Notes: generated by a model from the sequence alone, not told the origin. DNA of 64,000 bases from Candidatus Obscuribacterales bacterium (GCA_019744775.1 JAIETZ010000002.1:310001-374000), one strand, 5' to 3'; numbered from the stretch's first letter, positions 53,201-62,062 are shown. Numbers and translations: made by a program.

Positions 53201-55257
53201 TACCGCGCTTCTTCACAGAGGGTGACGAAGGCTACATCACTGCCATTGTGCACAATTACACTGACGCTGCGGAAAACATTGATCTGTCTTTAACGGCCAC
53301 AAAGCAATACAAGTTAGCTAAACCGACCGAACAAAGACTTTTGGTGAAAGCAGACAAAGCCGAGCGCTATTCGTGGCCGATAACCGTCGTCGGCTCCGGA
53401 GACAGTTTAGTGAGCATTATTGCTCGCGGCAAGAAAACAGGAGACGCAATGGAAATGCATCTGCCTGTGAGATCATTAGGCATAAAAGCTGCCTTGTGTC
53501 AGTCCAAAATAATTACCAACGAAAGTCAATCGGCATTTTTGCCCGTGTCACCTGATAATCCAGCGGCCAAAGACATTAAATGGCAACTAGCACTTGCCGC
53601 TTCGTCAATTGGTCCTGTTCTGGGAAGCTTCAATTCACTTATAGATTATCCATATGGTTGTACCGAGCAAACCATGAGTCGACTTGTTCCTTCAATAGTA
53701 GCAATGAAGCTAAATAAGGAATTAGGTCAAACGATGACATCCAGCGACAAAGAACGCTTCCGTGTCGTCTATAACAAATCCATACAAAAGCTTGCTGAAC
53801 ATAGACATGCAGACGGCGGTTGGGGCTGGTGGAAATTCGACGATAGCGATCCCTCCATGACTTCATATGTTATGGAAGGGCTCATGCTTCTCAAAGAGGC
53901 TGGCTACAAAGTAGAGGATACCTGGCTCAGCGAGGGCAAAGCTTGGCTTTCTAAAAATGCTAAAGATCTCTTCAAGCAATTAAGCGATCCCAAACAAGTT
54001 GATGTTTATGGCTTGACACGCCAGAGAAGAATAGACTTAACGCGGATGCTTTATGTGCTGAGCAAAAATGGTCAAGCCGTACCGAATAATGTTCGTAGTT
54101 GGTATCACAAGAATCTCGAAACAATGCAGCCGGAAGAGCTGACATATCTCACGCTAGCCATCGGCAACAATCAGTTGTCCAAGCCGTTTTACGACCGCTT
54201 AATTGCGCTGGCCAACAATAATGATGGTATGACTGATTGGGATCATACAAGAGCGCTTTTGAACAAAATAAAAATCAAATCCGACGAAGACGACTACACA
54301 TACCAGTTTACAGGCGTGGAGACAACTGCCGTAGCTCTGCAGACGGTTCTTGCTTGCGAACCACAAAACAGTGCTCGCATTGAGTCAATTAAGCGCTGGC
54401 TGTTGCTGCAGCACGATAAAGACGGCTGGGAAAACACAAAAACAACCGCCAAGGTATTTCTAGTTCTACTACAAGAAGAGATTCTCGCACGCAAGTCAGG
54501 CACTGCCGGTACTAATTACACCGTCAGCGTTAATAGCGGGCAAACGCCGACATCTGCCGAACTCATCGCTCTGCACAAACTGCTTACATTTACTGATGAG
54601 AATCGCTATGACGAAGACACGGTAATTTCGGAAAATATCCCTGCGGGCACGCGCATACCATCAACTGCCGTCGAGTTGAAAAAGCAAGGACCAGGCAGAC
54701 TTTATTACACCAACTTGATTACATACACGCGCAAATTACACCCAGGCGACACCATCAATGAAAAATCACTACCTGCCAATTTGGCTATTAAACGCTCTTT
54801 CTTCCGTTTAAAACCAACGTCCATTGCCAGCGATGGCACGACACACTTCAATCTGGATCCAATATCAAATAATGTCATTAAGGCTGGTGAAACTGTTTTG
54901 ATGAAAGTAAGTGTCAACTCACCGGTTGCCTTGCCTTACGTAATACTTGAAGCAGCACTTCCTAGCGGCGCGGAAGTAGTCTCTGATGACCCACGAGCCG
55001 ACCTCATTGATCAAGGAAGTTCAAACAGATCCGTGGAAACCGATTGGGGCACCTGGTGGTGGTCGCACCAAGACATCCTGGACGACAAAGTTGTTTTCTT
55101 TGCCAAAAGCATGCCGGCCGGCAAATGCGAATTTCAGACGCTTGTTCGCATGGAGCTGCCCGGCAAATTCCAAATCAATCCAATGAGTTTGCACGGAATG
55201 TACACAGACCACGTACGGGCTCTGTCAAGTTTAGATTCCATAACCGTAAAAGAATGA
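50251..55257 (+). CDS. bacterial alpha-2-macroglobulin with intact thioester
   Basis: This 1668-residue protein has an N-terminal hydrophobic segment (about 12-30), a carboxypeptidase-like MG0 domain, serial macroglobulin domains (about 100-900) with a bait-like region, then VVDESIYAIRPE and LPDNLTTWRATA, and the thioester-domain motif YGCTEQTMSR in which Cys1137 and Gln1140 form the reactive bond. Receptor-like domains end the protein. These proteins trap attacking proteases by covalent capture. The anchor lacks a clear lipobox (DKPC), unlike E. coli YfhM. It overlaps the VanW gene by 4 nt; the usual partner, PBP1c, is absent. Confidence 0.95.
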   Translation: MSSDKNLLVSWEFLLVKLVLFAMLFVAFDKPCGSVIGKIALEQKNFDLYSYDIGAQKVYALAVGPRGKSSDERGVWIKSDGTFVLPHLPVGEYTIKLRAPGFASEYINGVFVDEGKVTKLKSPITLDLLEPSVTLASNTRVYTTKEKPKLWINAYGGTLASVDVYKADFLQFMNQCAKNSIEVNSSLDIYKPSDSTELNLQGTPVATMTRQLELDTSDWSYADFQLSNTLPPGDYVAKVKLKSQRGEKSSWDVLWFSVTDLGLIVKQAPDKTVIRAIDLNTLGPRKGVALSMFDRRAGSSRTLGQATTDSNGFATIGSGKNLPSNLTGSVLISGVQGNDRAYSDASWWQGRAGQYRTYFYTERPIYRLGQTVSFKGIARKFDETGFHNPKGGLPVTVTIEDPDNQKVAEQRLRTNEHGTFNGTFDVPADGHTGAYQVTVKYPDDTSTYNSFEVAQYRKPEYQVEVTPVTPRVIAGSTLKARIKATYYFGAPVASAKVKYSVYAGNDWQARENLLPRPEYYDFFDDWGDDADYSYASDFVCEGYAQTDDAGEAVIEFKTKDLKPPTDGPYSNDYQDKKYKIEAEVTDLSRIAVVGNGSASVVAGDYALFVKSDSYVAKSGEPISVNINAINYDGQPATNKQVDIRLMRWVWDQTASTYRGVDLSDHATATTNDKGVATVSLKTQDSYPTETYYITAQSKDSSGHTIYDNESIWIASSNYPYALSEKDANVEPLSLKLDKPVYKPGDTARVMISTPTTGKEGSEAIVSVEGKRLYNYRVVPLKATATLVEIPITEEYAPNAFVACTFVDKKHQFYNQSQILKVSPDDNFLNVSITTDKPKYKPGESVQYTIKALDSHGKPSANTEVSLGVVDESIYAIRPEAAEDIRKFFYRMQENWVNTVCSFPHSYSGGPDKVEPRMRKDFRDTAAWLPDLVTNKDGIAIASVKLPDNLTTWRATARAIGMATTVGDTINKIISTQDLIVRLALPRFFTEGDEGYITAIVHNYTDAAENIDLSLTATKQYKLAKPTEQRLLVKADKAERYSWPITVVGSGDSLVSIIARGKKTGDAMEMHLPVRSLGIKAALCQSKIITNESQSAFLPVSPDNPAAKDIKWQLALAASSIGPVLGSFNSLIDYPYGCTEQTMSRLVPSIVAMKLNKELGQTMTSSDKERFRVVYNKSIQKLAEHRHADGGWGWWKFDDSDPSMTSYVMEGLMLLKEAGYKVEDTWLSEGKAWLSKNAKDLFKQLSDPKQVDVYGLTRQRRIDLTRMLYVLSKNGQAVPNNVRSWYHKNLETMQPEELTYLTLAIGNNQLSKPFYDRLIALANNNDGMTDWDHTRALLNKIKIKSDEDDYTYQFTGVETTAVALQTVLACEPQNSARIESIKRWLLLQHDKDGWENTKTTAKVFLVLLQEEILARKSGTAGTNYTVSVNSGQTPTSAELIALHKLLTFTDENRYDEDTVISENIPAGTRIPSTAVELKKQGPGRLYYTNLITYTRKLHPGDTINEKSLPANLAIKRSFFRLKPTSIASDGTTHFNLDPISNNVIKAGETVLMKVSVNSPVALPYVILEAALPSGAEVVSDDPRADLIDQGSSNRSVETDWGTWWWSHQDILDDKVVFFAKSMPAGKCEFQTLVRMELPGKFQINPMSLHGMYTDHVRALSSLDSITVKE

Positions 55258-55943
55258 AGAAGCCATTCATTAGATTTGCCGCTCTTGTCGCAATTCCTAT
55301 TGCGCTTGCTGCCTATTTTTTGACCAGCCATCCGTTTACGCAAGAACTTGGAAGTCAGACGATTTACATTGGTGAACTATCGCCTCAACAAATCAACAAT
55401 GTTCAGGTTGCCGCCAAGTCCATCAATGATGTAGTTCTAAAGCCCGGCGAAGAATTTTCCTTCAACAAGACAGTTGGTCCACGTACATTCAAGCGTGGTT
55501 ACGATGCCGCTCCTTCCTATTTAAATTCCGATAGCCCGGCAACTTTCGGTGGCGGCATTTGTGTCGTTTCATCAGCAGTTTATCAACTGGCATTAAGCGC
55601 AGGCTTTCCAATTATCGAGCGCCTGCCACATCAAAAAACAGTACGCTCAGTATTGCCCGGGCTGGACGCCACAGTTTGGTACGGCAAGGCTGACCTGCGT
55701 TTCCAAAACAACCTCAAGACACCTATTCAATTGAAGGCGGAAGTCGATCACAATGACGTGACGCTGAAGATTTTGGGCTCGCAACCAAAAGAGGATGTGA
55801 CTGTGCGCAGGCTGGTTACCAGAGAAACAGCCGATCAAATTCAAGTCGAGGTCTTTCGGCAGATTAAGGACAAAACGACTTTGGTCTCAAGAGACCTCTA
55901 TGCGCTTGCTCCTCGCCATGCGTATCAGCATCATAATCACTAA
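55254..55943 (+). CDS. VanW-family protein
   Basis: A single membrane anchor or signal (about 7-24) is followed by the VanW domain: KSINDVVLKPGEEFSFN, TVGPRTFKRGY, GGGICVVSSAVYQLAL, ERLPHQKTVRSVLPGLDATVWYG and LRFQNNLKTPIQL. VanW occurs in vancomycin-resistance clusters and near peptidoglycan enzymes, but its reaction is unknown. ATG at 55254 gives ATGA overlap with the macroglobulin gene, so translation is coupled. The last 57 nt overlap the convergent membrane protein gene. Confidence 0.92.
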   Translation: MKKPFIRFAALVAIPIALAAYFLTSHPFTQELGSQTIYIGELSPQQINNVQVAAKSINDVVLKPGEEFSFNKTVGPRTFKRGYDAAPSYLNSDSPATFGGGICVVSSAVYQLALSAGFPIIERLPHQKTVRSVLPGLDATVWYGKADLRFQNNLKTPIQLKAEVDHNDVTLKILGSQPKEDVTVRRLVTRETADQIQVEVFRQIKDKTTLVSRDLYALAPRHAYQHHNH

Positions 55944-57329
55944 AGGTGCAACTGCGACGATAACACCGGCGGCTATAAGCACTTCCACCTTCGTTGCGGC
56001 AACAGCCTCATTGCCTTTATTGACGAGTTCTCCAGCCAAGGTGCCTACAGCAACCATCTGAGCCGGCGCCAAAAGCAAATAGCCTAACGAGCCTGATGTG
56101 GACCTAAATGCCACGGGTCCAAGAATTGCAAGCAATATTGCACCGACCATGGTGGCATCAAAGAGTCCGGCTGCGGGTTCTGCATGCAAGAAGAAGTTAG
56201 CAGCCAATGGAGCAAAAGTTCCAGCCATTAGAAACAACGCTAATTTAAGCCATCTATCTGTTGCATCGCGCAAGCTAATTGCCAGGACAATGGAAATCGC
56301 AAATCCAGCGTAGATTACCGCTCCAACGTATGGATGCAAGATATTCACGCCAGTGACATTAGCGACATAGTCAACCACATAACATTGCAACAGTGCTCTT
56401 ACAACAAAAAACAAGCCTACACAAAGAGCGACTCCACCCGGTCGAGCAACCAAAGTAGTAATTGCGGCTATGACAAAACCAAGCGTGCCAAAAAGACGAG
56501 AGGCAACGACTGTCACACCGGCAATAAGCACTGCCATTGAGAGAAATTGAAAGATTACTGCAGGATCGTTTATTTTGTCTTTGGCTCTATCCTCAAAGTC
56601 GCGGAACATATGACTGACAAACATGCTGCCGCCAACCAGCCAGGCATAGTTGCCCGCATTAGTTAAAAGCAAGAGCTTAGTGCAGGCAATGAGCATAACC
56701 AATCCGCCCGTTGCCGACATAATAATGCGTTTCAAATACCATTTATCATCAGACATAAATGGGTTTTGAAACAACCTAAGTAGAATTATCGACGAAAACG
56801 CAGCAAGCAAAACACCTTCAAAGGTGGATGCATTTCCGGAAGGTAACCCGGTTAGGATCCAGAATAGACCGGCAAGCCAGGCAAGCGGCGGCAAAATATC
56901 CTGAAAGTCAGGATCATCGGGAATATACACCATCTCAGAAACTTTCCAGGTAATGAGTCCCAAGCAAGCAGCAACGAGATTATCCCTAGATGTGTCGGCA
57001 GGTGCATAGAGCGAATAAGACACAGCAGCTCCAAGCATAGCCAGTCCACGCAAAGGCGCAGGTAGTTTAATTACTGAAAGCAACCACGGAACTGCCACCG
57101 CCAAAAGAAAGCTCGGCAAAAACGGCATCACGGCAACGCCCCATTTTTCTCCGACTAAAAAAAGAACACAATAACCTATGGCAATAGCCGCGACAAAGGC
57201 TGCCGATCGTCCGGTAACGGTAAAACCGAGCTGCTTGTATATGCCCTGCTTAAAGAAGGGAAAGTAGAATGCCACCAAGCATGTGATACCAAAAAACAAT
57301 AGCACTTGTTGCAGATTATTTGCTAACAC
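55887..57329 (-). CDS. polytopic membrane protein of unknown function
   Basis: The 480-residue protein consists of about thirteen hydrophobic segments with short loops and no large soluble domain. Gly- and Ala-rich helices such as LAGVTVVASRLFGTLGF and VIAAITTLVARPGGVAL are present, but no transporter signature was recognised. The start is GTG at 57329, inside the end of the upstream TPR-like gene with a 14-nt overlap, which indicates co-expression. Its last codons overlap the convergent vanW-like gene by 57 nt. Confidence 0.65.
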   Translation of the reverse strand: MLANNLQQVLLFFGITCLVAFYFPFFKQGIYKQLGFTVTGRSAAFVAAIAIGYCVLFLVGEKWGVAVMPFLPSFLLAVAVPWLLSVIKLPAPLRGLAMLGAAVSYSLYAPADTSRDNLVAACLGLITWKVSEMVYIPDDPDFQDILPPLAWLAGLFWILTGLPSGNASTFEGVLLAAFSSIILLRLFQNPFMSDDKWYLKRIIMSATGGLVMLIACTKLLLLTNAGNYAWLVGGSMFVSHMFRDFEDRAKDKINDPAVIFQFLSMAVLIAGVTVVASRLFGTLGFVIAAITTLVARPGGVALCVGLFFVVRALLQCYVVDYVANVTGVNILHPYVGAVIYAGFAISIVLAISLRDATDRWLKLALFLMAGTFAPLAANFFLHAEPAAGLFDATMVGAILLAILGPVAFRSTSGSLGYLLLAPAQMVAVGTLAGELVNKGNEAVAATKVEVLIAAGVIVAVAPLVIMMLIRMARSKRIEVS

Positions 57330-58314
57330 TTTCGATTTCCTTTTCCGAGTCTATCGTCTTGTCACTAGAAATTGAACTTTCAGCCGGCTGGATATCAACT
57401 GCTGGAACCACAGTCTCCGCTGGAGTCGATTCGGTTGGCGTGGTTGAGTCCGACACCACACCCGGCGTCGTCACTGGCGGCGTAGAACCGGATGCCACCA
57501 CAGCACCTGTATTTACCTGCTTAACCAGCTCGACAATATAGTCGTAAATTTTACGAGGCGGATTAACCGTAACGGTCTTCATGAAGCCCATGGCATCAAC
57601 TGTAACCTCGGCTGTTGTTTCGCCCTTTTCGTCCAGATACATAATTGTTGATCTTGGCTCAACCCAACAAACATCGGCTTTCAACTCAATGCCCTTTATC
57701 TTGCTGACATTTAGTTTTCCTTCCGGTGTTTGCATAAAGTCGAAACAAATGCGCTTATTAAATCGCACTCGTTCAATTCTATTTTCGTTAACTTCCTCAC
57801 TATAGATATCAGCAAGAGCCAATTCATAATGATCACCGTCAACTGTTTTGAAAGACGACAGACCGACAGCACCGGCTTTCTTCAACATTTTAGACGCCTC
57901 TTCTCCAAGAGTGTCCACGCCAATTGACTTGTAACAAGAAGAAAGATCGGAAAGCCCCGCCTGCACCTCAGGTGTATCCGGTGTCATTTTCCCATAGGCC
58001 GACAAACTATCCTGATAACAGGTTCCTGCTTCCTGCCATTTCTGTCGCAGGCGATGGCAGTCACCAAGATGCTTCAAGCAGCCAGCCAGCATTATTCGTT
58101 CTTTGAAATTGTCCGCAGCATCTTGGGACGTCTGCTTGAGCATTTCCACAACCTTATTCCAGTTGCGTGCTGCTTTTGAATACTTGCCTGCATCAAAAGC
58201 CTGCTGCCCAGCATCGACCATCTTTTGCCAAAAAGATGTGTCTTCTGCCCATGCGGCACTACTATTTAGGCTAAGAACCAATGCGCCGGCTACCAAAAGA
58301 ACTTGCTTGTTCAT
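57316..58314 (-). CDS. secreted TPR-like protein with low-complexity tail
   Basis: A signal peptide (cleaved near SAAWA-ED, about 24) precedes TPR-like helical hairpins (about 28-150: FDAGKYSKAARNWNKV, LGDCHRLRQKWQEAGTCYQDSL). A beta-rich domain follows (about 155-260), then a Thr/Pro/Ser/Glu-rich tail (about 275-332). It is probably periplasmic or surface-associated. Its stop lies 14 nt inside the start of the membrane protein gene, so the two form a unit. Confidence 0.7.
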   Translation of the reverse strand: MNKQVLLVAGALVLSLNSSAAWAEDTSFWQKMVDAGQQAFDAGKYSKAARNWNKVVEMLKQTSQDAADNFKERIMLAGCLKHLGDCHRLRQKWQEAGTCYQDSLSAYGKMTPDTPEVQAGLSDLSSCYKSIGVDTLGEEASKMLKKAGAVGLSSFKTVDGDHYELALADIYSEEVNENRIERVRFNKRICFDFMQTPEGKLNVSKIKGIELKADVCWVEPRSTIMYLDEKGETTAEVTVDAMGFMKTVTVNPPRKIYDYIVELVKQVNTGAVVASGSTPPVTTPGVVSDSTTPTESTPAETVVPAVDIQPAESSISSDKTIDSEKEIESVSK

Positions 58315-58426
58315 ACCAAATCCTCTTTCACCCCTACATTATTCCCCCAGGGAGTACCAAATGGGCGAACGACCGATAAAAACTTCTTCTTTCGTCATTT
58401 CCCTCTATCACTGTAAAATCAGCTGT

Positions 58427-59260
58427 ATGTTAGCTCGATTTTTCATAGTTGCCATATGTGGACTGCTCTTTGTAGCAGCCGCTTTCATGCTGCCGACCGT
58501 CGAGTTCCCACAATCGGCAGCCGACTTATTCTTGCAAAAAATCCGGGAAGGCAATAGAAAGGCAGCAGTCGAGATGTTTGGCGACAACACCTGCCATTGC
58601 CCCCCGCGCGGCGGCTACGAAACCTACCTAAGATACGATATGCATGACCCAACACTTGCCTTTCTCATAGGCAAGCCTTTTGCCTTCACAACAGGCACAG
58701 TCACACCGGTCAACGCTGAAATTCCTTATGTCTTCCCTTGGGATAAGCCGTCCACTTGTTACGTTGATGTAGAGCTTAGTTTTCCCAACGAGAAACCTTA
58801 CCTTCTGCCCATGGAAATGGCTTTTGGGATTCCGATGACAGAGGATCAATTCAATGACTTCACTGTTAACCCAAACAAAAACGGATGGAAAGCGTTTGCC
58901 TTACGCCTACGTCCTTCTATTGCGCCCGGATTGATACCAACTAAGCCAAGACAATTCAAAACACAAAGCAAGGACCAATTGGAAAATCTTTTGAGCCCGG
59001 AGATGATTCCATTTCTCCGAGCTACAGATGCCGGCGATGTCATTCTCAAAGACAAAAGCAAAATGCCGCTGGCAGAGATTGAGGCAAAATTGCCGCGCTT
59101 GGAGAAAGCAAGTTTGCGCCTTCGCGTGGTTAAAAGCGGTCAGCTAAAGCCATGGAAGATTAACAAATTCCGGTTTGAAAAAGCCTCTATTATCGATAGT
59201 GGAACCACACCAAAAGAATCTACAATAGAATTCCCTCTCAATTCGAAGTTTGACCTATGA
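58427..59260 (+). CDS. anchored hypothetical protein
   Basis: This 277-residue protein is not recognised. From ATG at 58427 it begins with a signal/anchor (MLARFFIVAICGLLFVAAAF) followed by a soluble region with DLFLQKIREGNRKAAVEMFG, like the first helices of DUF4878/NTF2-like domains, CHCPP, and a long beta-rich domain. An in-frame ATG at 58361 has a better ribosome-binding site (GGGAG) and would add 22 residues. It overlaps the CAP-domain gene by 4 nt (ATGA). Confidence 0.6.
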   Translation: MLARFFIVAICGLLFVAAAFMLPTVEFPQSAADLFLQKIREGNRKAAVEMFGDNTCHCPPRGGYETYLRYDMHDPTLAFLIGKPFAFTTGTVTPVNAEIPYVFPWDKPSTCYVDVELSFPNEKPYLLPMEMAFGIPMTEDQFNDFTVNPNKNGWKAFALRLRPSIAPGLIPTKPRQFKTQSKDQLENLLSPEMIPFLRATDAGDVILKDKSKMPLAEIEAKLPRLEKASLRLRVVKSGQLKPWKINKFRFEKASIIDSGTTPKESTIEFPLNSKFDL

Positions 59261-59766
59261 GATTTAAATCTACAGTGATCGCCCTAGCTATTGGTTTTGC
59301 TTTCTGTCCGGCATTTGGACAGGAAACGGAAACCAAGGAAATAATGTTCCAGCCGGCAGATTCCAACTTGCAAGCGGTAAGAGACCAAATTGTCAACCTC
59401 GTTAACAGCGAAAGAGCAAAAGAAACCACATCAGCTATTCAATTGAATGCAAATTTGACGCGCGTGGCTCAAACATTTGCCGATGATATGGTCGCCAGAC
59501 ACTTTTTCAACCATGTCGACCCGGATGGCAACACCTGCAAAGAAAGGGCAAGGAAGCTAAAACTAGCCAGCCCTCAGGCTGAAAGCATCCTGGCAGGGGT
59601 TTTGACTGGAGAAGAAGCAGTCGAGGAATTCATGTCAGATCCGCCCAGAGCCCAGAATTCCAGCCGGGCCAACATTCTCAACCCTGAATTCCGATTTCTA
59701 GGCGTGGGAGTAGCCAAAAAACCCAGCGGGACGCTTGTTGTGGTCCTAGAGTTTTCCAAAAAATAG
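59257..59766 (+). CDS. secreted CAP/SCP-domain protein
   Basis: A signal peptide (FCPAFG-QE, about 21) precedes a CAP domain (about 42-169) of the SCP/PR-1 type: QIVNLVNSERAKETTSAIQLNANLTRVAQTFADDM split over the first two helices, then FFNHVDPDG, EEAVEEFMSDP, and the final strand VVVLEFSK. The first His of the usual metal site is in RHFFNHVDPDG. YkwD-like proteins of this kind are secreted in many bacteria and their role is poorly known. ATG overlaps the preceding gene's stop, showing an operon. Confidence 0.88.
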   Translation: MRFKSTVIALAIGFAFCPAFGQETETKEIMFQPADSNLQAVRDQIVNLVNSERAKETTSAIQLNANLTRVAQTFADDMVARHFFNHVDPDGNTCKERARKLKLASPQAESILAGVLTGEEAVEEFMSDPPRAQNSSRANILNPEFRFLGVGVAKKPSGTLVVVLEFSKK

Positions 59767-59890
59767 TACAGCGGGATCAATTGATCAGTTCTCGGAGTAA
59801 GAACCTGACAAAACACTTTCCGAGAGGATATGATTTCTCTTCGTGTGAGTAAGCCATGTCTTTGAAGTGCCTGTAAAGTCAGAAGTTTTC

Positions 59891-61231
59891 ATGTGGAATC
59901 AACAGCTCGAGTGTATATCACGTAGCGAGCTTGCGCTTTTGCAACTTGAGCGCCTAAAGCAAGTCGTAGAGCGCGTCTACAACAATGTGCCTTTTTACAG
60001 AGAACGACTTGACAAAGAAGGCCTAAAGCCGGAGTCAATCAAAACGCTTGACGATTTGCGCCGCCTGCCATTTACGGTTAAAGCAGACTTGCGCTCTAAC
60101 TACCCATTTGGCTTATTCTCCACTGACGTCAAAGATATATCTCGTCTACATGCTTCATCGGGTACTAAAGGCAAACCAACGGTTGTCGGTTACACCAAAA
60201 ACGACCTGGATATTTGGGCAGAAGCTTGTGCTCGATCTCTTGCGGCAGCTGGCGTGCATCCACATGACATTTTGCACAATGCCTACGGATACGGACTTTT
60301 CACCGGCGGGCTTGGTGTTCATTACGGCGCGGAAAGACTTGGCGCAGTTGTTGTGCCGGCTTCCGGCGGCAAAACTCAACAGCAAATAAAACTGCTGCAG
60401 GATTTTTCACCGCGCATTCTTAGTTGCACCCCATCGTATGCACTCAATCTTGCCTACACAATGGAAGAAATGGACATTTCGCCGCAATCTCTAAAGTTGG
60501 AGATTGGCATCTTTGGCGCCGAACCGTGGAGCCAGCAAATGCGCGAGCAGATTGAAAAGCGCTTGCATATACAAGCGCTGGACATTTACGGGCTCAGTGA
60601 AGTTATGGGTCCAGGCGTGTCAGTTGAATGCTTGGAGGGTAAACAGAGGGACGGCAATTGCGGCTTACACGTTTGGGAAGATTTCTTCTTGCCTGAAATA
60701 GTTGATGCCAAAACCGGTGAGGTCTTGCCGTACGGTGAAGAAGGCGAGCTGGTGTTTACCAACTTGGCAAAAGAAGGTATTCCACTGTTACGTTATCGCA
60801 CCGGTGACATTTCGCGTCTCAATGCTGAGCCTTGCTCATGTGGTCGTACAATGATCCGCATGCAACGAGTTCGTGCACGGCTGGATGACATGCTTATTAT
60901 TCGCGGCGTCAATTTATATCCTTCCGAAGTTGAGCAATTACTTTTGCAAATAGAGGGATTGTCGCCGAATTACCAGCTAATAGTAGAAAGAGAAAAGGCT
61001 CTCGATACACTGGAAATTCATATCGAAGTCACAGAAGATTTAATTGGCCGTTGGGGTAATTTTGAAAAAGGCCAATTGGAGATGACAACACTTTCACACC
61101 ATATAACAGTTTTGCTCAAAGAAAATCTCGGTCTTACAGCCGGTGTCAAACTGATGCCGCCAAAATCAGTACCGAGAAGCGAGGGCAAAGCAATTAGGGT
61201 AGTCGACAAAAGGAGGCAAGACAGGTTATGA
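59891..61231 (+). CDS. phenylacetate-CoA ligase-like AMP-forming ligase
   Basis: The protein (about 446 residues from ATG 59891; GTG at 59867 would add 8) belongs to the PaaK branch of adenylate-forming enzymes. It has HASSGTKGKPTVVGYT, the Tyr/Gly-rich GYGLFTGGLG, YGLSEVMGPG, the ATP-ribose Asp in YRTGDIS, CSCGRT and the C-terminal GVNLYPSEVE with a final Lys region. PaaK activates phenylacetate with ATP and CoA; aryl acids in general are possible. It is the first gene of a coupled cluster with a thioesterase and several crotonases that runs off the right edge. Confidence 0.88.
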   Translation: MWNQQLECISRSELALLQLERLKQVVERVYNNVPFYRERLDKEGLKPESIKTLDDLRRLPFTVKADLRSNYPFGLFSTDVKDISRLHASSGTKGKPTVVGYTKNDLDIWAEACARSLAAAGVHPHDILHNAYGYGLFTGGLGVHYGAERLGAVVVPASGGKTQQQIKLLQDFSPRILSCTPSYALNLAYTMEEMDISPQSLKLEIGIFGAEPWSQQMREQIEKRLHIQALDIYGLSEVMGPGVSVECLEGKQRDGNCGLHVWEDFFLPEIVDAKTGEVLPYGEEGELVFTNLAKEGIPLLRYRTGDISRLNAEPCSCGRTMIRMQRVRARLDDMLIIRGVNLYPSEVEQLLLQIEGLSPNYQLIVEREKALDTLEIHIEVTEDLIGRWGNFEKGQLEMTTLSHHITVLLKENLGLTAGVKLMPPKSVPRSEGKAIRVVDKRRQDRL

Positions 61232-61668
61232 AAGCAGGGCTCAAAGTTGGCCAAATTGCTGAAGTAGAAATCATCGTATCGCCGGATATGCGTGCAGCAT
61301 TTGAAGAACAGACAGCGCATGATCTCTACGCCACATCACAACTCGTTCAGCATATGGAATGGGTTGCCCGCAAAACGATTCTTCCTTTCCTTGAGCCTAA
61401 TGAAGAGAGCATGGGCAATCACCTAGAAGTCTCACATATGCGACCAACGCTCACCGGCATGAAAGTCAAGTTCAGGGCTACCGTTAAAGAAATTTTGAAC
61501 AATAAAGTATTTTGTGAAATTGAAGCATCTACTTCCATGGGCAAAATTGCCCGAGGACAGGTAACCCAAGCCATTGTTGAAAAAGAATGGCTTTTGAAAA
61601 AGAAAAAAGAAATGTCCTTGATTGATCATCTGGTGCAAGACTCCAGCAAACCTTCAGTCAAAGCATAA
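61228..61668 (+). CDS. FlK-like hotdog thioesterase
   Basis: The 146-residue protein matches the fluoroacetyl-CoA thioesterase (FlK) family of hotdog enzymes. Thr36, Glu44 and His70 have the same spacing as the catalytic Thr42, Glu50 and His76 of FlK (8 and 26 residues apart). ATGA overlap with the ligase gene couples them. Fluoroacetate is not implied; a housekeeping or aromatic acyl-CoA thioesterase is more likely, hydrolysing a dead-end CoA ester of the pathway. The tail is Lys-rich. Confidence 0.85.
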   Translation: MKAGLKVGQIAEVEIIVSPDMRAAFEEQTAHDLYATSQLVQHMEWVARKTILPFLEPNEESMGNHLEVSHMRPTLTGMKVKFRATVKEILNNKVFCEIEASTSMGKIARGQVTQAIVEKEWLLKKKKEMSLIDHLVQDSSKPSVKA

Positions 61669-61692
61669 ACATACAAAACAAAGGAGCAATAA

Positions 61693-62016
61693 ATGCATAA
61701 GTTAGTCGCACTCTACAAGAAACCTGAAAACGCCCAGGATTTCGACAACCATTATTTCAATGTCCACATGCCGTTAGCCAACAAGATGCCGGGCTTGCGC
61801 AAAGCAGAAATTTCCAAAATTCTCGGCACCCCACAAGGCGATGCGGACTATCATTTGCTAGCTGAACTCTACTTTGACGATCTCGACGCTATCAAAGCAG
61901 CTCTTGGGTCGCCTGAGGGCAGAGAAGCAGGCAAGGACTTGATGGGTTTTGCCGGCAAATTGGTTTCACTCTACTTCGCAAAAGTAGAAGACAAAGTTCC
62001 AGCAGCAATTAAGTAA
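61693..62016 (+). CDS. EthD-family protein
   Basis: This 107-residue dimeric ferredoxin-like fold protein has the EthD signature YFNVHMPLANKMPGLRK with an N-terminal LVALYKKPE strand. EthD proteins are small accessory or ring-modifying enzymes in degradation operons, and homologues are common beside phenylacetate-type genes. A strong AAGGAG lies 7 nt before ATG. It follows the thioesterase by 24 nt. Confidence 0.88.
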   Translation: MHKLVALYKKPENAQDFDNHYFNVHMPLANKMPGLRKAEISKILGTPQGDADYHLLAELYFDDLDAIKAALGSPEGREAGKDLMGFAGKLVSLYFAKVEDKVPAAIK

Positions 62017-62062
62017 CGAAGCGGAACAAGCGTTGCGATGAGCAATGTGCATTGTAGCGTAC

